Source: Megascapheus bottae
Taxonomy: Eukaryota > Chordata > Mammalia > Rodentia > Geomyidae
Direction of reading: 5' to 3'
NCBI GenBank assembly: GCA_024803745.1
Contig: JANJXV010000016.1
Coordinates: 42,772,525-42,836,524 of the forward strand
DNA length: 64,000 nt
This document shows positions 48,598 to 60,706 of this stretch, in pieces. The translations under genes were made by a program, and so were the position numbers. Below the pieces are notes generated by a model. The model searched no databases, was not told where the DNA came from, and worked only from the letters and a program-made list of their open reading frames with translations. Each line of letters opens with the position of its first letter. Position 1 is the first letter of the stretch.

Positions 48598-50185
48598 ACC
48601 AAATGCTTCTCAGCAGAGTTCAATACGCCACCCATTTACTTTGTTCTCTAGGATGGAGTCACTGTGACAACCAGGTCTTGGGCTGTAGCCACACGGGGAA
48701 CAGTACCGCACACTATTCCACCTTGAAAACTAGTGCCGGGGCTTTTCCATTGAGATTATTTTTTAACTCTTAGGAAAAAAATATGTACTGGTTCATCAGC
48801 TGGGGAGGACTATGTACACTTTGACCCCCACCCAGGAAGTTCCACCTTTCCCTCTGCAAGCGACTGACCCACCACAGCTGCAAATGGGGACAGGAGACCG
48901 AGGTCAGGCTGGCACAACAGAGCCTATCTTCATCCTTCAGGTAGGGGGAGGAGAAGTCCTACTGATCATTCCTTTAGCACAGGGGGTATGAATGTTTAGG
49001 TCAGAAGTCTACACAAGTCAATGCAACGGTTTTCAAATATGTGAAAGTAACATACAGTCAAAGGCAGAGCTCTTAATTTAGAAGTCTTCAGTCATTTGCA
49101 ACACTAGGAGATAGGTCACTGATCCAGTTGACAAAGACGCCACTTCACCAACTTGATGACATCATGATTCCAGGTCGGGAACAGCAGGTGAGCTGTGTGT
49201 CACACTCATGGGATCGTTTTCCTGGACTTTTCCCCTCACAGCTGCCAATTCCGGTGCTGAGGAAAGAAAGTATAGAAAGTTTATGAGGCATGAGATTTCC
49301 CTCACATCCTCATCCAAAGCTCCGTACAACAAAGAAAGCCTAGTAGGTGCAAATGATACACTAGAAGAGAACTTCATGGCAAGTTAGGCACTACGTACCT
49401 GAAATGGTTTAAATGCAATCCTTCTAAAGGCAAGGTGGACAGATGATGTATTAACGTCACTTCCCTCAGTACTACACCTACACCTTTCTAGGTAGCCTAG
49501 CAAATGGGCAGAATGCTTTTGCAAGATTGTTCTGGTTGGTAAGTGTACCTGTGACTCATTTTCCCTGCAGTCTAAATACTTGTATCTCAGATGTGTTTGT
49601 CCAGTTCTGTTCACGATGGCTGCTTCCAATATTTCACAGAGCTGATGTACTTCCACATTGCAGGCATGTGTTTATGGTGACGTGTTACTGAAGTGTTCAG
49701 GGCTTAAATGGATAGGTCAAAGTTCACATACTTCTTTGAGGTAAATTGATTGGAAAGTGGATATGCCATAACTTACATGGATCACCAGGATTTGGGGGGT
49801 CCCATTTGTTCCTCAAGTTCAAATATAGGACCAATGGAATTTCTCATTGTTACCAAATCTGGATGCCAGATTGTGTTTCATTGGATAGATACACACAAAG
49901 ATTCACTCATTTCCTCTAATATTACCATCATTATTGTTTATGTATTTATCCATTCATTTTTTTCAACTTTGTAACTTTAAAAATTCAGTCAATGTGATTT
50001 GAAGTTAATATATCTCATAAGTTGTCATTTATAAGATGAGCAGTTCCAGATTTCATTGCAGACTTTCCAACCTCATTTCCCTACCCACCCTAGATATTTC
50101 TTTCCATTTAAAGTTATAAGTTCAGAACACCAACCACTGTCACATGCAGATCTGAGTTAGAAATTTTGTAAGAAAAAAAAAATTC
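48140..50185. other. Unannotated sequence with a (CA)n microsatellite
   Basis: About 2 kb with no recognised gene. The 90-codon minus-strand frame at 49384-49656 has no motif I recognise. Confidence 0.35.
48531..48593. repeat. (CA)n microsatellite
   Basis: About 63 bases: an interrupted start (ACACACACGT units) followed by an uninterrupted run of about 20 CA units. Confidence 0.97.
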
Positions 50186-50367
50186 TGGGAGTTTGGCCTG
50201 GTGGTAGAGTGCTTGCCTAACATTCATAAAGACCTGGGTTTGATTCCTCGGTACCATATACATAGAAAAATCTGGAAGTGGTGCTATGGCTTAAGTGGTA
50301 GAGCCTTGAGAAAACCCAAACACAGTGCTCAGGTCCTGAGTTCAAGCCCAGGACTGCCAAAAAAACT
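50186..50367 (+). mobile_element. Dimeric tRNA-like SINE
   Basis: The first unit is tRNA-like: 'gtttggcctggtggtagag' (A-box region) and 'gggtttgattcctcggta' (B-box region). After 'catacatagaaaa' a second ID-like unit follows: 'atggcttaagtggtagag' and 'cctgagttcaagcccaggac' with a short A tail. It is the same family as the elements at 59.1, 60.7 and 62.4 kb. A few deletions are present. Confidence 0.85.
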
Positions 50368-50847
50368 AAATCAACATATTTCTAGATTGGTGATGACTAT
50401 ACATTTGGGTCATATTCCTGAATATTCTTAATAATAAAGCATTATTTGCTGATTATGGGTTTCATCCCTTTGAAAGAATGCCATTATTTGGATATAGTCA
50501 TTTCCCAATCACCTCTAGAGGTAACAAGTAAAACTGTAAGGCAGCTGAAGAGTGGAGAAGGTTGATTTTTCTCAAGTGATTCTGCAGGTCAAATGGCAAT
50601 ATTTAAAGCAGAAACCCAGTGTCATGCCCTGCTGTCCCAACCCAGATAAATCCTGGACAATGTGACTAGGGCATCATGGCATAACTTTTATTTATTCTGG
50701 TCAAGTCACTCTCAACAACAATTGTCCAGTATTGACCCATCCTCAGTGAAGAAGGGCTCCCCATCCTCCTGTGTCATCTAACACTGCAGGCCCCTTCTTG
50801 TTACTCTCATTCAGTTTATCAGATTCAACAAAAAATACGTTCTCTTG
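50368..50847. other. Unannotated sequence
   Basis: About 480 bases between two SINEs, nothing recognised. Confidence 0.4.
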
Positions 50848-51100
50848 CCAGGTACTGGTAGCTCACCCTTGTAATCCTAGCTACTCAGGAGGCTGAGATC
50901 TGAGGATCACAGTTCAAAGCCAGCCCAGGCACTAAAGTCCAGGAGAGACTTATCTCCAATTAACTACCCGAAAACCAGAAGTGGCACTGTGGCTCAAGGG
51001 GTAGGGCAATAGACCTGAGCTGAAGAGCTCAGGGACAGAGCCCAGGTGAAAAGTTCAAGCCCCATGACCAACAAAAATATAATAGTAATAAAAATAAATA
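50848..51100 (+). mobile_element. Composite SINE: 7SL-like 5' unit plus ID-like 3' unit
   Basis: The 5' unit contains 'cttgtaatcctagctactca' and 'ggaggctgagatctgagg', typical of 7SL-derived SINEs. 'agacttatctccaattaac' links to the ID-like unit 'gtggctcaaggggtaggg' and 'aaagttcaagccccatgac', followed by an A-rich tail. Flanks 'aaatacgttctcttg' and 'aaatagattctcatg' look like a diverged TSD. Confidence 0.9.
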
Positions 51101-51645
51101 GATTCTCATGAATGTTTTAATTTTCCCTTCATTAAAGAGTGAAAGCACCCACACCCTGCCCCTCCACACACTGGAGAAAACATCATATGTAACATCTCTT
51201 GACAGGTAAGGTTAGATGGACAAGGATTCCATGAAAACTGCAGGATAGAAAGAGTGTTTTTAATATGGGGATGACAGGAATAATTTTATACTAGAGCCTA
51301 AAGAGCCACGATCAATTTTTTTCTGACAGAGAATTTCACAACCCATTGATTTAAAACTCAATAGATGGATGGTGACATTTCTAGACTATTTGTACCTGTC
51401 ACTCATGTTTCTTACCTGGGTAAATAGAATATTACAAACATTAATTATGAAAATATAATTCAGCCCAATGAAATCTAAAGTGAGCATTTTATATTACAAA
51501 ACTTCAATAATAAGACTAATTCTCTAATGCTTCTTCCACAAAACTTTTTAATTAAATAAAACATATCTAGCCCCCAACAGGATTCATAGATGAAAAGTTA
51601 CTTTCCCTACTAAACATGAGCAAATATCAAATAAAGAGCAGATCT
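51101..51645. other. Unannotated sequence
   Basis: About 540 AT-rich bases, nothing recognised. Confidence 0.4.
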
Positions 51646-51879
51646 GAACATTCACATTTTTTTGTGTGTGTGTCATGGGACTTGAACTCAGCCTGGGCGC
51701 TGTCCCTGAGCTCTTCAGCTCAAGGCGACCACCTTATCCTGGAGCCAAGCCTCACTTCCCATTTTCTCAGGTCCTTTTGTGACGAGGCTGGCTTTGAACC
51801 TTGATCCTCAGATCTCAGCCTCCTGAGTAGCTAGGATTACAGGGGTGAGCCACCGCACCGGCAGAACATTCACATTTTT
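51646..51879 (-). mobile_element. Composite SINE, minus strand, with perfect 16-bp TSD
   Basis: On the minus strand this is the same composite family as at 50.8 kb, with 'taatcctagctactcaggag' and 'gctgaagagctcagggacag'. Some of the middle is missing or diverged. The direct repeat GAACATTCACATTTTT at 51646-51661 and 51864-51879 is exact, so insertion is well supported. Confidence 0.93.
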
Positions 51880-54800
51880 AATGTGAATGCCGTAAACATA
51901 GAAATTTGAAACAACCTGATCAACATAACTTTTTAGTTTGACTTATTTAAAATCTACCATGAATCAGGGGAGAAACCCATGGCTACTTGAGTGGCTTAGG
52001 CACTTAAATACCAGCTAAAGTGACAGCTTAGGAGAAAAGTCACACATATAACTTTAGAAGTAAGTTGCATTTTCCAACCCACTACTGAGAGGAAAAAAAA
52101 GCATTTCCAGCCAACACCTCAGCTTTTTTTCTTTGCTTGCATGTCCCCTTCCATGGAAGTTCATCCAGAAGCCCCCCACCCCGGCCTCCTTCGGGCCTCC
52201 TTCTTTAAACTGCTTTTGTGGTCTTGTGTTTGTGGGCGGTGATCCTCATAGACACCAGTCTTTACAGTCGCCTGAGGTCAGGGTTATGAGTCCCAGCTGA
52301 CAAATTAGGATATAGAAAGCCACCAAGGGTAAGCAACTCCCCCACACATGCACAATAAATGCCACATCCTCAGGTAATCCAGGAAACTCTGAACCCCCCT
52401 CTTTAGTCCCAAATTCTCTCTGAGCCCTAGCCTACATCCATATATCAACCCCCCAATAGACTTTGCCATGTGGCACAAGTGCCACCCACATAGTGACAGG
52501 CTGTGCTTCAGCCATGGTCTCTCCCTCTTCATAAACTCACCACACATTCCTCATGCTGTTTGTTCTCCCAGGTGGCCTTTCATATTGTCAAATGTATGCT
52601 TGATGCGTGCAGCAAGCTATGTGCCGGCCTGTGTCAAACCATCAGGGTACAGCTGTGGATAATTCTCCATCAACCTGGGCCCTCTGTGAACCCCTATCTA
52701 GCTGGGGAGATGGAAAAGGACACCAACCAAAGTGGACGTTTGATGTCGTACAAAGTGACATAAACAAGCAGGAAAGGACACAAGCAGAACTCAAGTTGTG
52801 ATGGGAACGCAGATGTCAGAGGAAGTTCCAAGTAAGAACTGACCTAGATTTGAAGATGATAAAAATTGGTGCCACAGAGGTTAGAGCAGCAGCACATGCC
52901 CGAATGCAGAGAAAGGCAGCCATGGCCAGGGGTAAGAGCTGAGCAAAGACAAAGGAAAGAAACACAGAGGGGGACAAGAAAGGTCATTCAGAGTCGGATA
53001 CATCTGACCTCCTCCTCTTAGTGCTGAGTGCAGCCATGGCCTGCCAGCCTCTGCTCCTGTTCTTTTCCCCTCCTTCAGTTGTCACTCAACACCTGTCCTT
53101 ACTCACAAACCTTATCACTTGGCACCTCTACCTGGAGGGTTCCATCTCCCACCCCTGCAGGCTCCAGGTTCTATGCCATGGCTGAGACAGGCCAGTTGCC
53201 CCTACACGAGCCTTCCATGTACCCAGTCGTCCTCAGAGTCTCAGTGCAGCATCTGTGCAGGCCTTCATTCCCCTGCCCACGCTGACTTCTCAGCTTCATT
53301 TTCTCAGAGAAAAACATATCCAGACACCAAGGTATCAAAACCTTCTGTGCTGAGACACCAGAGACCTTTGTTTTCACACTTCTGACACAGTTAAGAACCC
53401 ATTGCACACAGAGTCTACAGAGTGGCAGAATGGAGTTTGCCATTAACAAATGTTTCAGAGAACAGGATTTTTTAAATTCTATGCCTAGAAACATGTTCAT
53501 GTGAACAGGTCAGAAAATACCATACATAACTAAATACAACAGGTCTACACCTTTGTATGTACAAAACCAAAACAGTCACAGCCAAGAAACAACAACAAAA
53601 AAAATGTGGGAAAAGATTTATGACTTGCTGCAGGTAAGGAGGGCATAGGGGAATAATACTGTCCTTATCCAAGAAGCATTTATTGAGAAGCCTATAAATG
53701 TGATTCACACAGGAGAGCTCTTTCAGGGAAGATACATACTGGAGCATGCTCAGTTTACCGCCCTAGTTCAAGACTCATTTGAGGGCCATGCTTGAACAGT
53801 TAAAATAGTGTACAGAAACACCCCTAGGCACATACAGCTTTCTCCAAAATGTTTTTAAATGATGGCAAGGTAAAGACCCTTTGACAGAGCACTGATTTGG
53901 GAGTTTCCCCTAAAGGTGCCTGCCTTCCTTATCAGTCCACACTGCAGGCTGCAGCTGCCCAAGAGAGCACTCCCGGACGAGCTGTCCTCTCCCTGTGCAC
54001 AGTGTACTATGAACTCCCCTACTCCAGGCCCTGGCTTTCTTGGCTTTCTTACAAAGTTCTGCTTACCTGTGGCAGAAGAGAGCCTACATAATGTTGTCTC
54101 CCCACTGTGCCGTCCCAAGAGCGCACAGTTGTTGTTCTCAGCTCCCAGGTGGCTTTCCCTCATGCCCAGGCTCCTATGAACACTGGTGATGTGTATTGAT
54201 GCAGGTGGGGATCAGGGAAACTCTCCCCCTTTCCTGAGTGCTCATCACCCACGTTAGGGTCAGAAGCAGGCACAAAGGGAGGGAAAAGGACACTCTAGAA
54301 GACAGAAGACACACTTTGAAGCCCAACACCCTCCGAGTGACATCATACTACTGTCATTATATCACCCTCAGCTACTATGATGCTGTGATCTTCCATGGCC
54401 TATTCCTGACCACAGAAGAGTAGCAGCCGTTTTCCAGTGAAGCTTTGAGGGGAACATGGATAATTCTGTCATCTAAGGCGTACAACAGACAATGGCTCCT
54501 CTTCTGCTCCTCCATGAGCTTTCAGATCCCATTAACCAAATGGATAACACCTCATTGTACCTGAGAGCATTCTCTAAGTTTTCAAAAAGACTTTTGGCTT
54601 TCATGTAATTTAAAACAGAATGGAGAAGGGGGATAACAGAATGGAGGAAACATATTTTTGGAAACATCAAATGTGTCAGAAAGAGGAGAGACTGCTGATC
54701 AATACCTACCAGCCAATTCTGACACAGCTTCTGATTGTTCTAATACACTAACTCATTTTTACAGGGAGGGCACATTATCCTCGAAGGAAATGGTATCCTG

Positions 54801-55234
54801 TTACTGCTTCATTAATAACAATTAAGTTCTACAGAAACTAATAGATAAGACCGAATTCAATTGGTTCTAAAATAACCACTTCAACTATATCATTTGGCTG
54901 GAAGCTTGCCAGACATGAAATGTCCTCAATTACTGCAATTCTGTTTTCTTGTTTGAGTCTGAAATTATACTGCTGACATCCTTTGAGTGACAAAAGCACT
55001 TTTAAGTGGCCCCCCAAAAAAGCTTCATAGGCTGCTAAGGCTCTTTCCATTGGGAGGCTATTGGCTACAGAGTTTGAATGCAGTATTTCTGAGGTAAATT
55101 ACATTCATATGTTCTCATTCTGGCTGGACCATTTCAGTGTCTGTTGTTTTGGTTGCAATATTGTCCAGGAGGACAGAGTGATGATTAATTCTAGTTATTA
55201 AGATGACAAACACAACTTTCAGATGGTAGTTAAA
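51880..55234. other. Unannotated sequence
   Basis: About 3.4 kb with no recognised repeat or gene. The frames of up to 109 codons (53171-53500 minus) overlap opposite-strand frames. A 70-codon minus-strand frame at 54838-55050 reads protein-like but matches nothing I know. Confidence 0.35.
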
Positions 55235-55298
55235 AAATCCACCCCAAACAGGTTGAAACTTTCTTAATAAGGATCCAGAAACACAACAAATCAGAGAA

Positions 55299-55643
55299 AG
55301 TCTAGATAAGTGGGACTGCATTAAACTGCAGAGCTTCTGCATGGCAAAGGACATAGCTAGCAAACTAACCAGAAAGCCTACAGAGTGGGAGAAAATCTTC
55401 ACTAACCATACAACGGACAAAGGCCTCATATCTAAAATATATCAACAGCTCAGAAAATTGAATCACTCCAAAACTAATCTCCAAAGAAACAACCATCCCA
55501 TTAAAAGATGGGCCAAAGATTTAAAGAGAGTCTTCTCTGAAGAAGAAATAAGAATGGCCTATAGACACATGAAGAAATGCTCAACATCTCTAGTTATAAA
55601 AGCAATGCAAATCAACTCTAAGATTCCACCTCACTCCAGTTAG
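55299..55643 (+). pseudogene. L1 ORF2 fragment, upstream part (before frameshift)
   Basis: Codons equivalent to the first third of the 28.3 kb ORF2 fragment, including IASKLTRKPTEWEKIFTN and [15 protein letters not shown]. The frame is lost at the 5-bp deletion near 55,613. There is no catalytic domain. Confidence 0.9.
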
Positions 55644-55644
55644 A

Positions 55645-56121
55645 ATGGCCATGATCAAGAAATCTAATAACAACAGATGCTGGTGGGGATGTAGTAGTGA
55701 TCCCTCCTGGCCACACTGTTGGTGGGATTGCAAACTCCTTCAACCATTGTGGAAAGCAGTATGGCAGTTCCTCAAAAGACTAAGCATAGAGCTCCCCTAT
55801 GACCCAGCAATTCCACTACTTGGCATTTACCCAATAGTCCAGAAACAAGGACATACTAAAGCCACTAGCCCAATGATGTTCACTGCAGCACTATTTACCA
55901 TAGCAAAGATATGGAACCAACCCAGATGTCCCTCAGTTGATGAGTGGATCAACAAAATGTGGTATTTATACACAATGGAATTCTATGCTGCTGTCAGAAA
56001 GAACAACATTGCCCCATTTGTAAGGAAATGGAAAGACTTGGAAAAAATCATATTAAGTGAAGTAAGCCAGACTCAAAGGAACATAGGCTCACTGGTTTCC
56101 CTCATTTGTCATAATCAGTAG
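55645..56121 (+). pseudogene. L1 ORF2 fragment, downstream part (after frameshift)
   Basis: 158 codons continuing the ORF2 C-terminus to its natural stop, including YDPAIPLLGIYP and FVRKWKDLEKIIL. The 24-bp micro-inversion replaces eight codons in the cysteine region ([10 protein letters not shown] becomes [10 protein letters not shown]) but keeps the frame. Not functional because it is truncated and separated from the upstream part. Confidence 0.92.
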
Positions 56122-56538
56122 AAACCTTGGACTCTCCTAGCAGAGATTTACAATAGAACAAAACCTAGATACATAAGGCCATATAGGATGACACTAAATG
56201 AAAGGACGTCTAGGATATAGACCCAAAAGTCATATAATGAATGATGGTTGTCCTTAATGTACTATGTTATCTCTCATCTCTTTTGCTATCCCTTGGTTAT
56301 CTCATATTGTTACAGTATTTCACCTTTTATCTGATATACTGTATATATGCGTATTTGGTTATTTGAAATTGGATAGGGAAGATGAGGGGTGGGGGTAGGG
56401 AGAGGGAAATGGGGACCAAGACGTGAGAAAGGGTATAATGTATGTGAAATAATGCACCTTCTATTTGGTGAATATAATGTAACCCTTCTATTAATTACAA
56501 TAAAAAAATATGGAAAAAAATTTTTAAATCCACCCCAA

Positions 56539-57624
56539 GAAAGTAATCTGAATGCAGATTTGGGAGGAGTAGAGGTAAGCAGCTACAGCCTTCCATAATC
56601 CAGCCTGTTTAAGCAGAATGCATTGATACCCCTGGGGTGTTGCAGCTTCTTGAAAGACTTCAGGGGAGAAGGGAGTCATGACTGCTAAGGGTCACTCAGT
56701 GACCCATTTTGTTAAAAGTCACGCACCAGAAAAGTAGCACTCATAGCGGGTTACTTGAAGCCTGCTGAGTCCTGCTTTCTCCTTCCCAGCATTCTGTGCT
56801 AGGTAAGGGCGGGGCCGGCCAGCGGAGGGCCATGGCAGACATGTGACCAGATCAAGCTAATGGACTTCCTTTTAACCCTAGCAATGTACGTGCTAATTAG
56901 CTTGATTATACTATGTCTCAAGGTGGACATAAAGCAATCACGTTAAGTGTCATAAACACAATCCACGGAGAGATCTGAATGGCCGCATTGTATTACATTG
57001 TATTCTCCGTTCTCACTGATTTTCTCCATCAGTTTATGAGAATTTCCTTTGCAACAAGTGTCTGGAGCACATCTTTGCAAACATAGAACCAGCACACCTG
57101 CAGAGCGACTGGTTCGTGAGTGTCAGGCAGGTGAAAGTCGGCTCTTCAAGTTACCTTCAGTGCCTGGGGAAGAACTCTTCCAGTGTCTGTGCTTGGAAAT
57201 CAGTACAGCTCCATACAGAAACCAGGAACCATCAGTCTCTGAGAGAAAACAAAGTCAAGTTAGGAGACAGTATCTTTTTTTTATTCATCTGTATTCATTC
57301 AAATTATAAAATTGCCCTTGCATGTGAGTCACTGTTCTTAGCACTGAGGAAAACTGTTTCAATCAGGTCTCTGAGCTTCCATTGTAATTTAGTGGAGTGG
57401 GGACAAATTCTAATCAAGTAAACCAACAAGATGGGCACCACTGACGAGTAGAAGAAAACCTTTTAATGCAGGCCCTGGGGCCCTGGGACGGGACTGCTTT
57501 ACATTACACTCTTCCCAGCACTGTTTTGTTGTTGCTAGGCTGGCTTGTTTTTATCTAGTATCTTGTTTAGCTCTTTCTAGTTTCCTCTACCTCAGGAAGG
57601 AGATTTAAACCATCTGAGCACTCA
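56539..57624. other. Unannotated sequence
   Basis: About 1.1 kb. It contains one short GC-rich patch near 56,808-56,835 ('gggcggggccggcc') but no extended CpG cluster. The two overlapping frames of 86 and 101 codons at 57049-57421 have no recognisable motif. Confidence 0.4.
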
Positions 57625-58135
57625 TTCAAGTTAACATTCTTGACATGTAAATTTGATTACATTATTATCTTGCTTAAAAATGCTGTGCCTATTTCCTGTT
57701 TCCCTACAAAGTAACGTACAAAAATTAGGCTGTAAGTGCCTACAGGCCTTCACAGTTTGGTCTAACCCTTCCCATCTGATCCATCTCAACCTAAGACAGC
57801 TGTTGCCCAGTCAAGTTTCCTCTTCTTTCCTCTCCCTCTCTGCCACGGGCACAGGCTCACCTTTGAAGACCCCAATGGCATGGCTACTTTGTCTAATACT
57901 TGTTATGTGCTCAGTAAACATGAACTCCTTCCTTCTTGGCTGGAAGAAAATGTGCCTACAAAGTCCCCAAATATCCCTTATGGTGATAATCTGGCTCTTC
58001 CTTCTATTGTCGTTTTTTAGGAACAAGCCCGGCTTCCCATCTGGATTATTAATTTCTTGGAAGAACAACTTGTTTTATTCAACTGTTTCCTTGCAGTCCA
58101 GTACAAAAGGTTCAATGAATGTTTAATAGACAGAT
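57625..58135 (+). mobile_element. L2 LINE remnant
   Basis: L2 3' landmarks in order: 'gcttaaaaatgctgtgcc', 'tatttcctgtttccctacaa', 'aggccttcacagtttggtc', 'ccatctgatccatctcaac' and the end 'aggttcaatgaatgttta'. It accounts for the 157-codon frame here (57653-58126), which is therefore not a gene. Confidence 0.75.
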
Positions 58136-59018
58136 TTGGTGAAGGAACAAATGGTCCAGAATGAAAAAAATGAAGCAGCTCAAATTTTTCCGTGTTCTCT
58201 CGTCACTGGTACTGTCGTATTTATAATGATTCTGTGGTAGTTATATTCACCACTCCTTATAGAATTTGGTAATCAACAGCCACAACAAAGGTTTGGAAAG
58301 TGAGGGTAATTTTTTCATCAGTAGTAATGATTTTGGTGACATTTCAGAAAATTATGTATTAAACACCACTATGAGTTATTTCTTACTAATTTCATATATA
58401 CATGTGTGGGCCCATGTGCATGTGCTCGCATGTGTGTGTATGTGTGATTTTGATAATTTTTGAAGGAAACTCCCCACAACAGCATCACAATCTCTCAATA
58501 ACCCAGTGTTGGGACATCTGTCTGAGCCTCTGGCTTGGGTGTACGGTGCATAAGCTTTTGTATGTAAAGAAGATGCTGGAATTGACCAGGGTCTCTGCAA
58601 CCTCTACTTCTCAGCAGTTTTCATGCCCTACAGCTGGCCTCAGCATCATGAACTAAGAGACCAGGGGAACCAGTTTTTCATCTTACATGATAATTAATGC
58701 ACTTTCCATAACATAGAAACAAGCGTTCTATCTTGCATGTAAAATTCAAGGGCCAAAATAAATGACCAGCACTGTAGGGATAGAAAATAATAATACAAAT
58801 GCTTTAAAATATTAGATTTATGGTATAAATGGAACTTAAAAGAGTAACAAGGAGGTGACAATTCCAAGTTTTAAACCCCTGTATCGGGTTCCACCTCAAA
58901 GCCACAAAACGAAAAACAAGGTCTGGGGAGGAGCTGGGGCAGAAAGGGTAAAGTGCTTGTCTAGCAAATGCAAATTCATAGGACACAGCAGAAACTAACA
59001 CCAACCACTAAACCACAG
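58136..59018. other. Unannotated sequence
   Basis: About 880 bases. There is a short TG-rich run at about 58395-58446. A stretch at 58925-58975 ('gctggggcagaaagggta', 'cttgtctagcaaatgcaa') may be a very decayed ID monomer. No gene recognised. Confidence 0.35.
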
Positions 59019-59051
59019 AGAAGGAAATAAAATAGAAATCAGAAATGCTAT

Positions 59052-59263
59052 AAGAAAAAAACATTTTTTGCCAGTCCTGGGACTTGATCACAGGGCCTGA
59101 GCACTGTCCTTGGGCTTTCTCAAGGCTAGAGCTCTACCACTTGAGACACAGCACTACTGACTTTTTTCTATGTATGTGTTACCAAGGAATCAAACCTGGG
59201 TCTTTGTGCATGCTAGACAAGCACTCTAACACTAGACCAAACTCCCAGCCCCCAAGAAAAAAA
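59052..59263 (-). mobile_element. Dimeric tRNA-like SINE, minus strand
   Basis: On the minus strand: tRNA-like first unit ('gggagtttggtctagtgtta', 'cccaggtttgattccttgg') then 'acatacatagaaaa' and the ID-like unit ending 'aagtcccaggactggcaaaa'. A probable 10-bp TSD AAGAAAAAAA is at 59052-59061 and 59254-59263, though its A-richness limits its value. Confidence 0.9.
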
Positions 59264-60112
59264 TATTAATATTAATTAAAAATATTAATATTAGCAACTT
59301 CTAATTAGTAAAGGGAAAATAGAAGAAATAAAAGAAAGACATTATTAAAAGCCTAGAAGAACTTAATGGATTTTAAGGCATGATGCCCTTATAATGATAC
59401 AATGATGATACACAAATAAATGATGCAATGTATAAATTCTACAAATGAAAACTACCAAAACTGACTAAGAAAAGAAATGGAAAATTTGAATAACCTATAG
59501 AACAAAAGATTTTAATTGGGATTAAAATCTTACCACAAGGTAAGTCAGGCCCAGGGGATTTCATTGGTGATTTTATCAAATATTCAAAGAAAAAAATAAT
59601 ACCAGTTCTTCACACTCTCTGCAAAGTGAGGACAGAGAGGAGGAATGGTTTCTCACATCACCCGATAAGGCTGGCATTCTTTGAATGCACTAGAAGCACC
59701 TAGCAACATTACAGAGTGAAGGGCAACCCAGGCATAAACACAAACTCCTCAGCAACATCTCAGCAAATCAAATTTAGCAAAATATAAAACACATTTTGAC
59801 CAAGGAGTAGTTTCCCTAAAATGCAAGGTTGGTTCAATAACTGAAAATCAATTCCTATAATAAACTATATTAATAAAATTCCAAAAAGGGTCAACCCTAA
59901 TAGACACAGGAAAAGATTGTCAAAATTAAAGATTCACCCAGAATAAAAATTCTGCATGATATAGTAATAAAATGGATCTTTCAAATGACACCTCTGAAAA
60001 GCCAATAGCTAATATACTTGTTGCTGAAAGAATGCTTTGTCATCTAAAGTTTGGCAATAAGGCCAAAAACTTCTGCTCATCATTGAACTGAATTGCTTCA
60101 ACTGTGCAATTG

Positions 60113-60381
60113 AGATAAGCATTATAAGCTGGATAATGGTGGCTCAGACAGTAATCCTAGGTATTCAGGAAGCTGAGATCTAAGGATCGTGGTTCAAAGT
60201 CAGCCCAGGGAGGAAAATCCATGAGACTCTTATCTCCAATAAATTACTCAGAACAAAAGCCAGAAGTGATGCTGTGGTTCAGATGGTAGAGGACTCGCCT
60301 TAAGCAAAAGAAGCTCGGACAGTACCCACGTCCTAAATTCAAGCCCCAGGACCAGCACACACACAAAAAGATAAGCACTAT
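60113..60381 (+). mobile_element. Composite 7SL/ID-like SINE with TSD
   Basis: Motifs 'gtaatcctaggtattcagg', 'aagctgagatctaaggatc' and 'agactcttatctccaataaa' give way to the ID-like end 'ctaaattcaagccccaggac'. Flanks AGATAAGCATTAT (60113-60125) and AGATAAGCACTAT (60369-60381) differ at one base. Confidence 0.9.
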
Positions 60382-60409
60382 TTTTTTTTAGAGTAAGAAG
60401 AACAAATAA

Positions 60410-60502
60410 AAAGAAAAGGGAGCATGGAAGAGGAGGAAAAAGAAGAGGAGACAGATGGGGAAAGGGAAGAAAAGGGAGAGGAGGAGAGTGGAAAAGGAAT
60501 TA
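60410..60502. repeat. Purine-rich (GA/GGA)n tract
   Basis: About 90 bases almost free of pyrimidines, made of A-runs with GGA and GAA units. It follows the SINE tail region. Confidence 0.85.
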
Positions 60503-60581
60503 GAATCTAGTTTTGAAATCACTCATATTAGATGTTGAAATCCCCAAACCCACATACATACCACACACACTACTAGAACAA

Positions 60582-60680
60582 GTGGGTAGATTAACACAAG
60601 TTAAGTTGGTAAATTAACACAAGAGCCCAAAATTAATACATAAAATCAATTATATATGTCTAAAATCAATTATATTTGTC
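60582..60680. repeat. Two small imperfect tandem duplications
   Basis: 'gtgggtagattaacacaag' and 'gttggtaaattaacacaag' lie at 60582-60600 and 60605-60623. The 20-base unit TAAAATCAATTATATATGTC is at 60641-60660, with a one-base variant at 60661-60680. Confidence 0.85.
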
Positions 60681-60706
60681 TAAAACAATCTGGACATTAA
60701 AATTTA

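Larger units (their letters stand above)
55235..56538 (+). mobile_element. L1, 5'-truncated, with 13-bp TSD and internal micro-inversion
   Basis: The element is about 55248-56525, slightly longer at its 5' end than the L1 at 28.3 kb, and otherwise collinear. It ends with a complete 3' UTR and A-rich tail. The repeat AAATCCACCCCAA at 55235-55247 and 56526-56538 is exact. Compared with the 28.3 kb copy it has lost five bases near 55,613 ('caaatcaactctaag' versus 'caaatcaaaacaactctaag'), which shifts the ORF2 frame. It also carries an inverted 24-bp segment at 55691-55714. Confidence 0.96.

Noticed and set aside
54838..55050. 70-codon minus-strand frame with protein-like composition
   Set aside because: Too short, no homology I recognise, and no splice-site evidence; could be tested by conservation but is not supportable here.
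55115..55429. 104-codon minus-strand frame
   Set aside because: Its upstream half is the antisense shadow of the L1 ORF2 fragment.
56805..56850. GC-box-like patch as possible promoter or CpG island
   Set aside because: The patch is only about 30 bases, with AT-rich sequence on both sides and no downstream exon.
57653..58126. 157-codon open frame
   Set aside because: It coincides with an L2 remnant and is explained by it.
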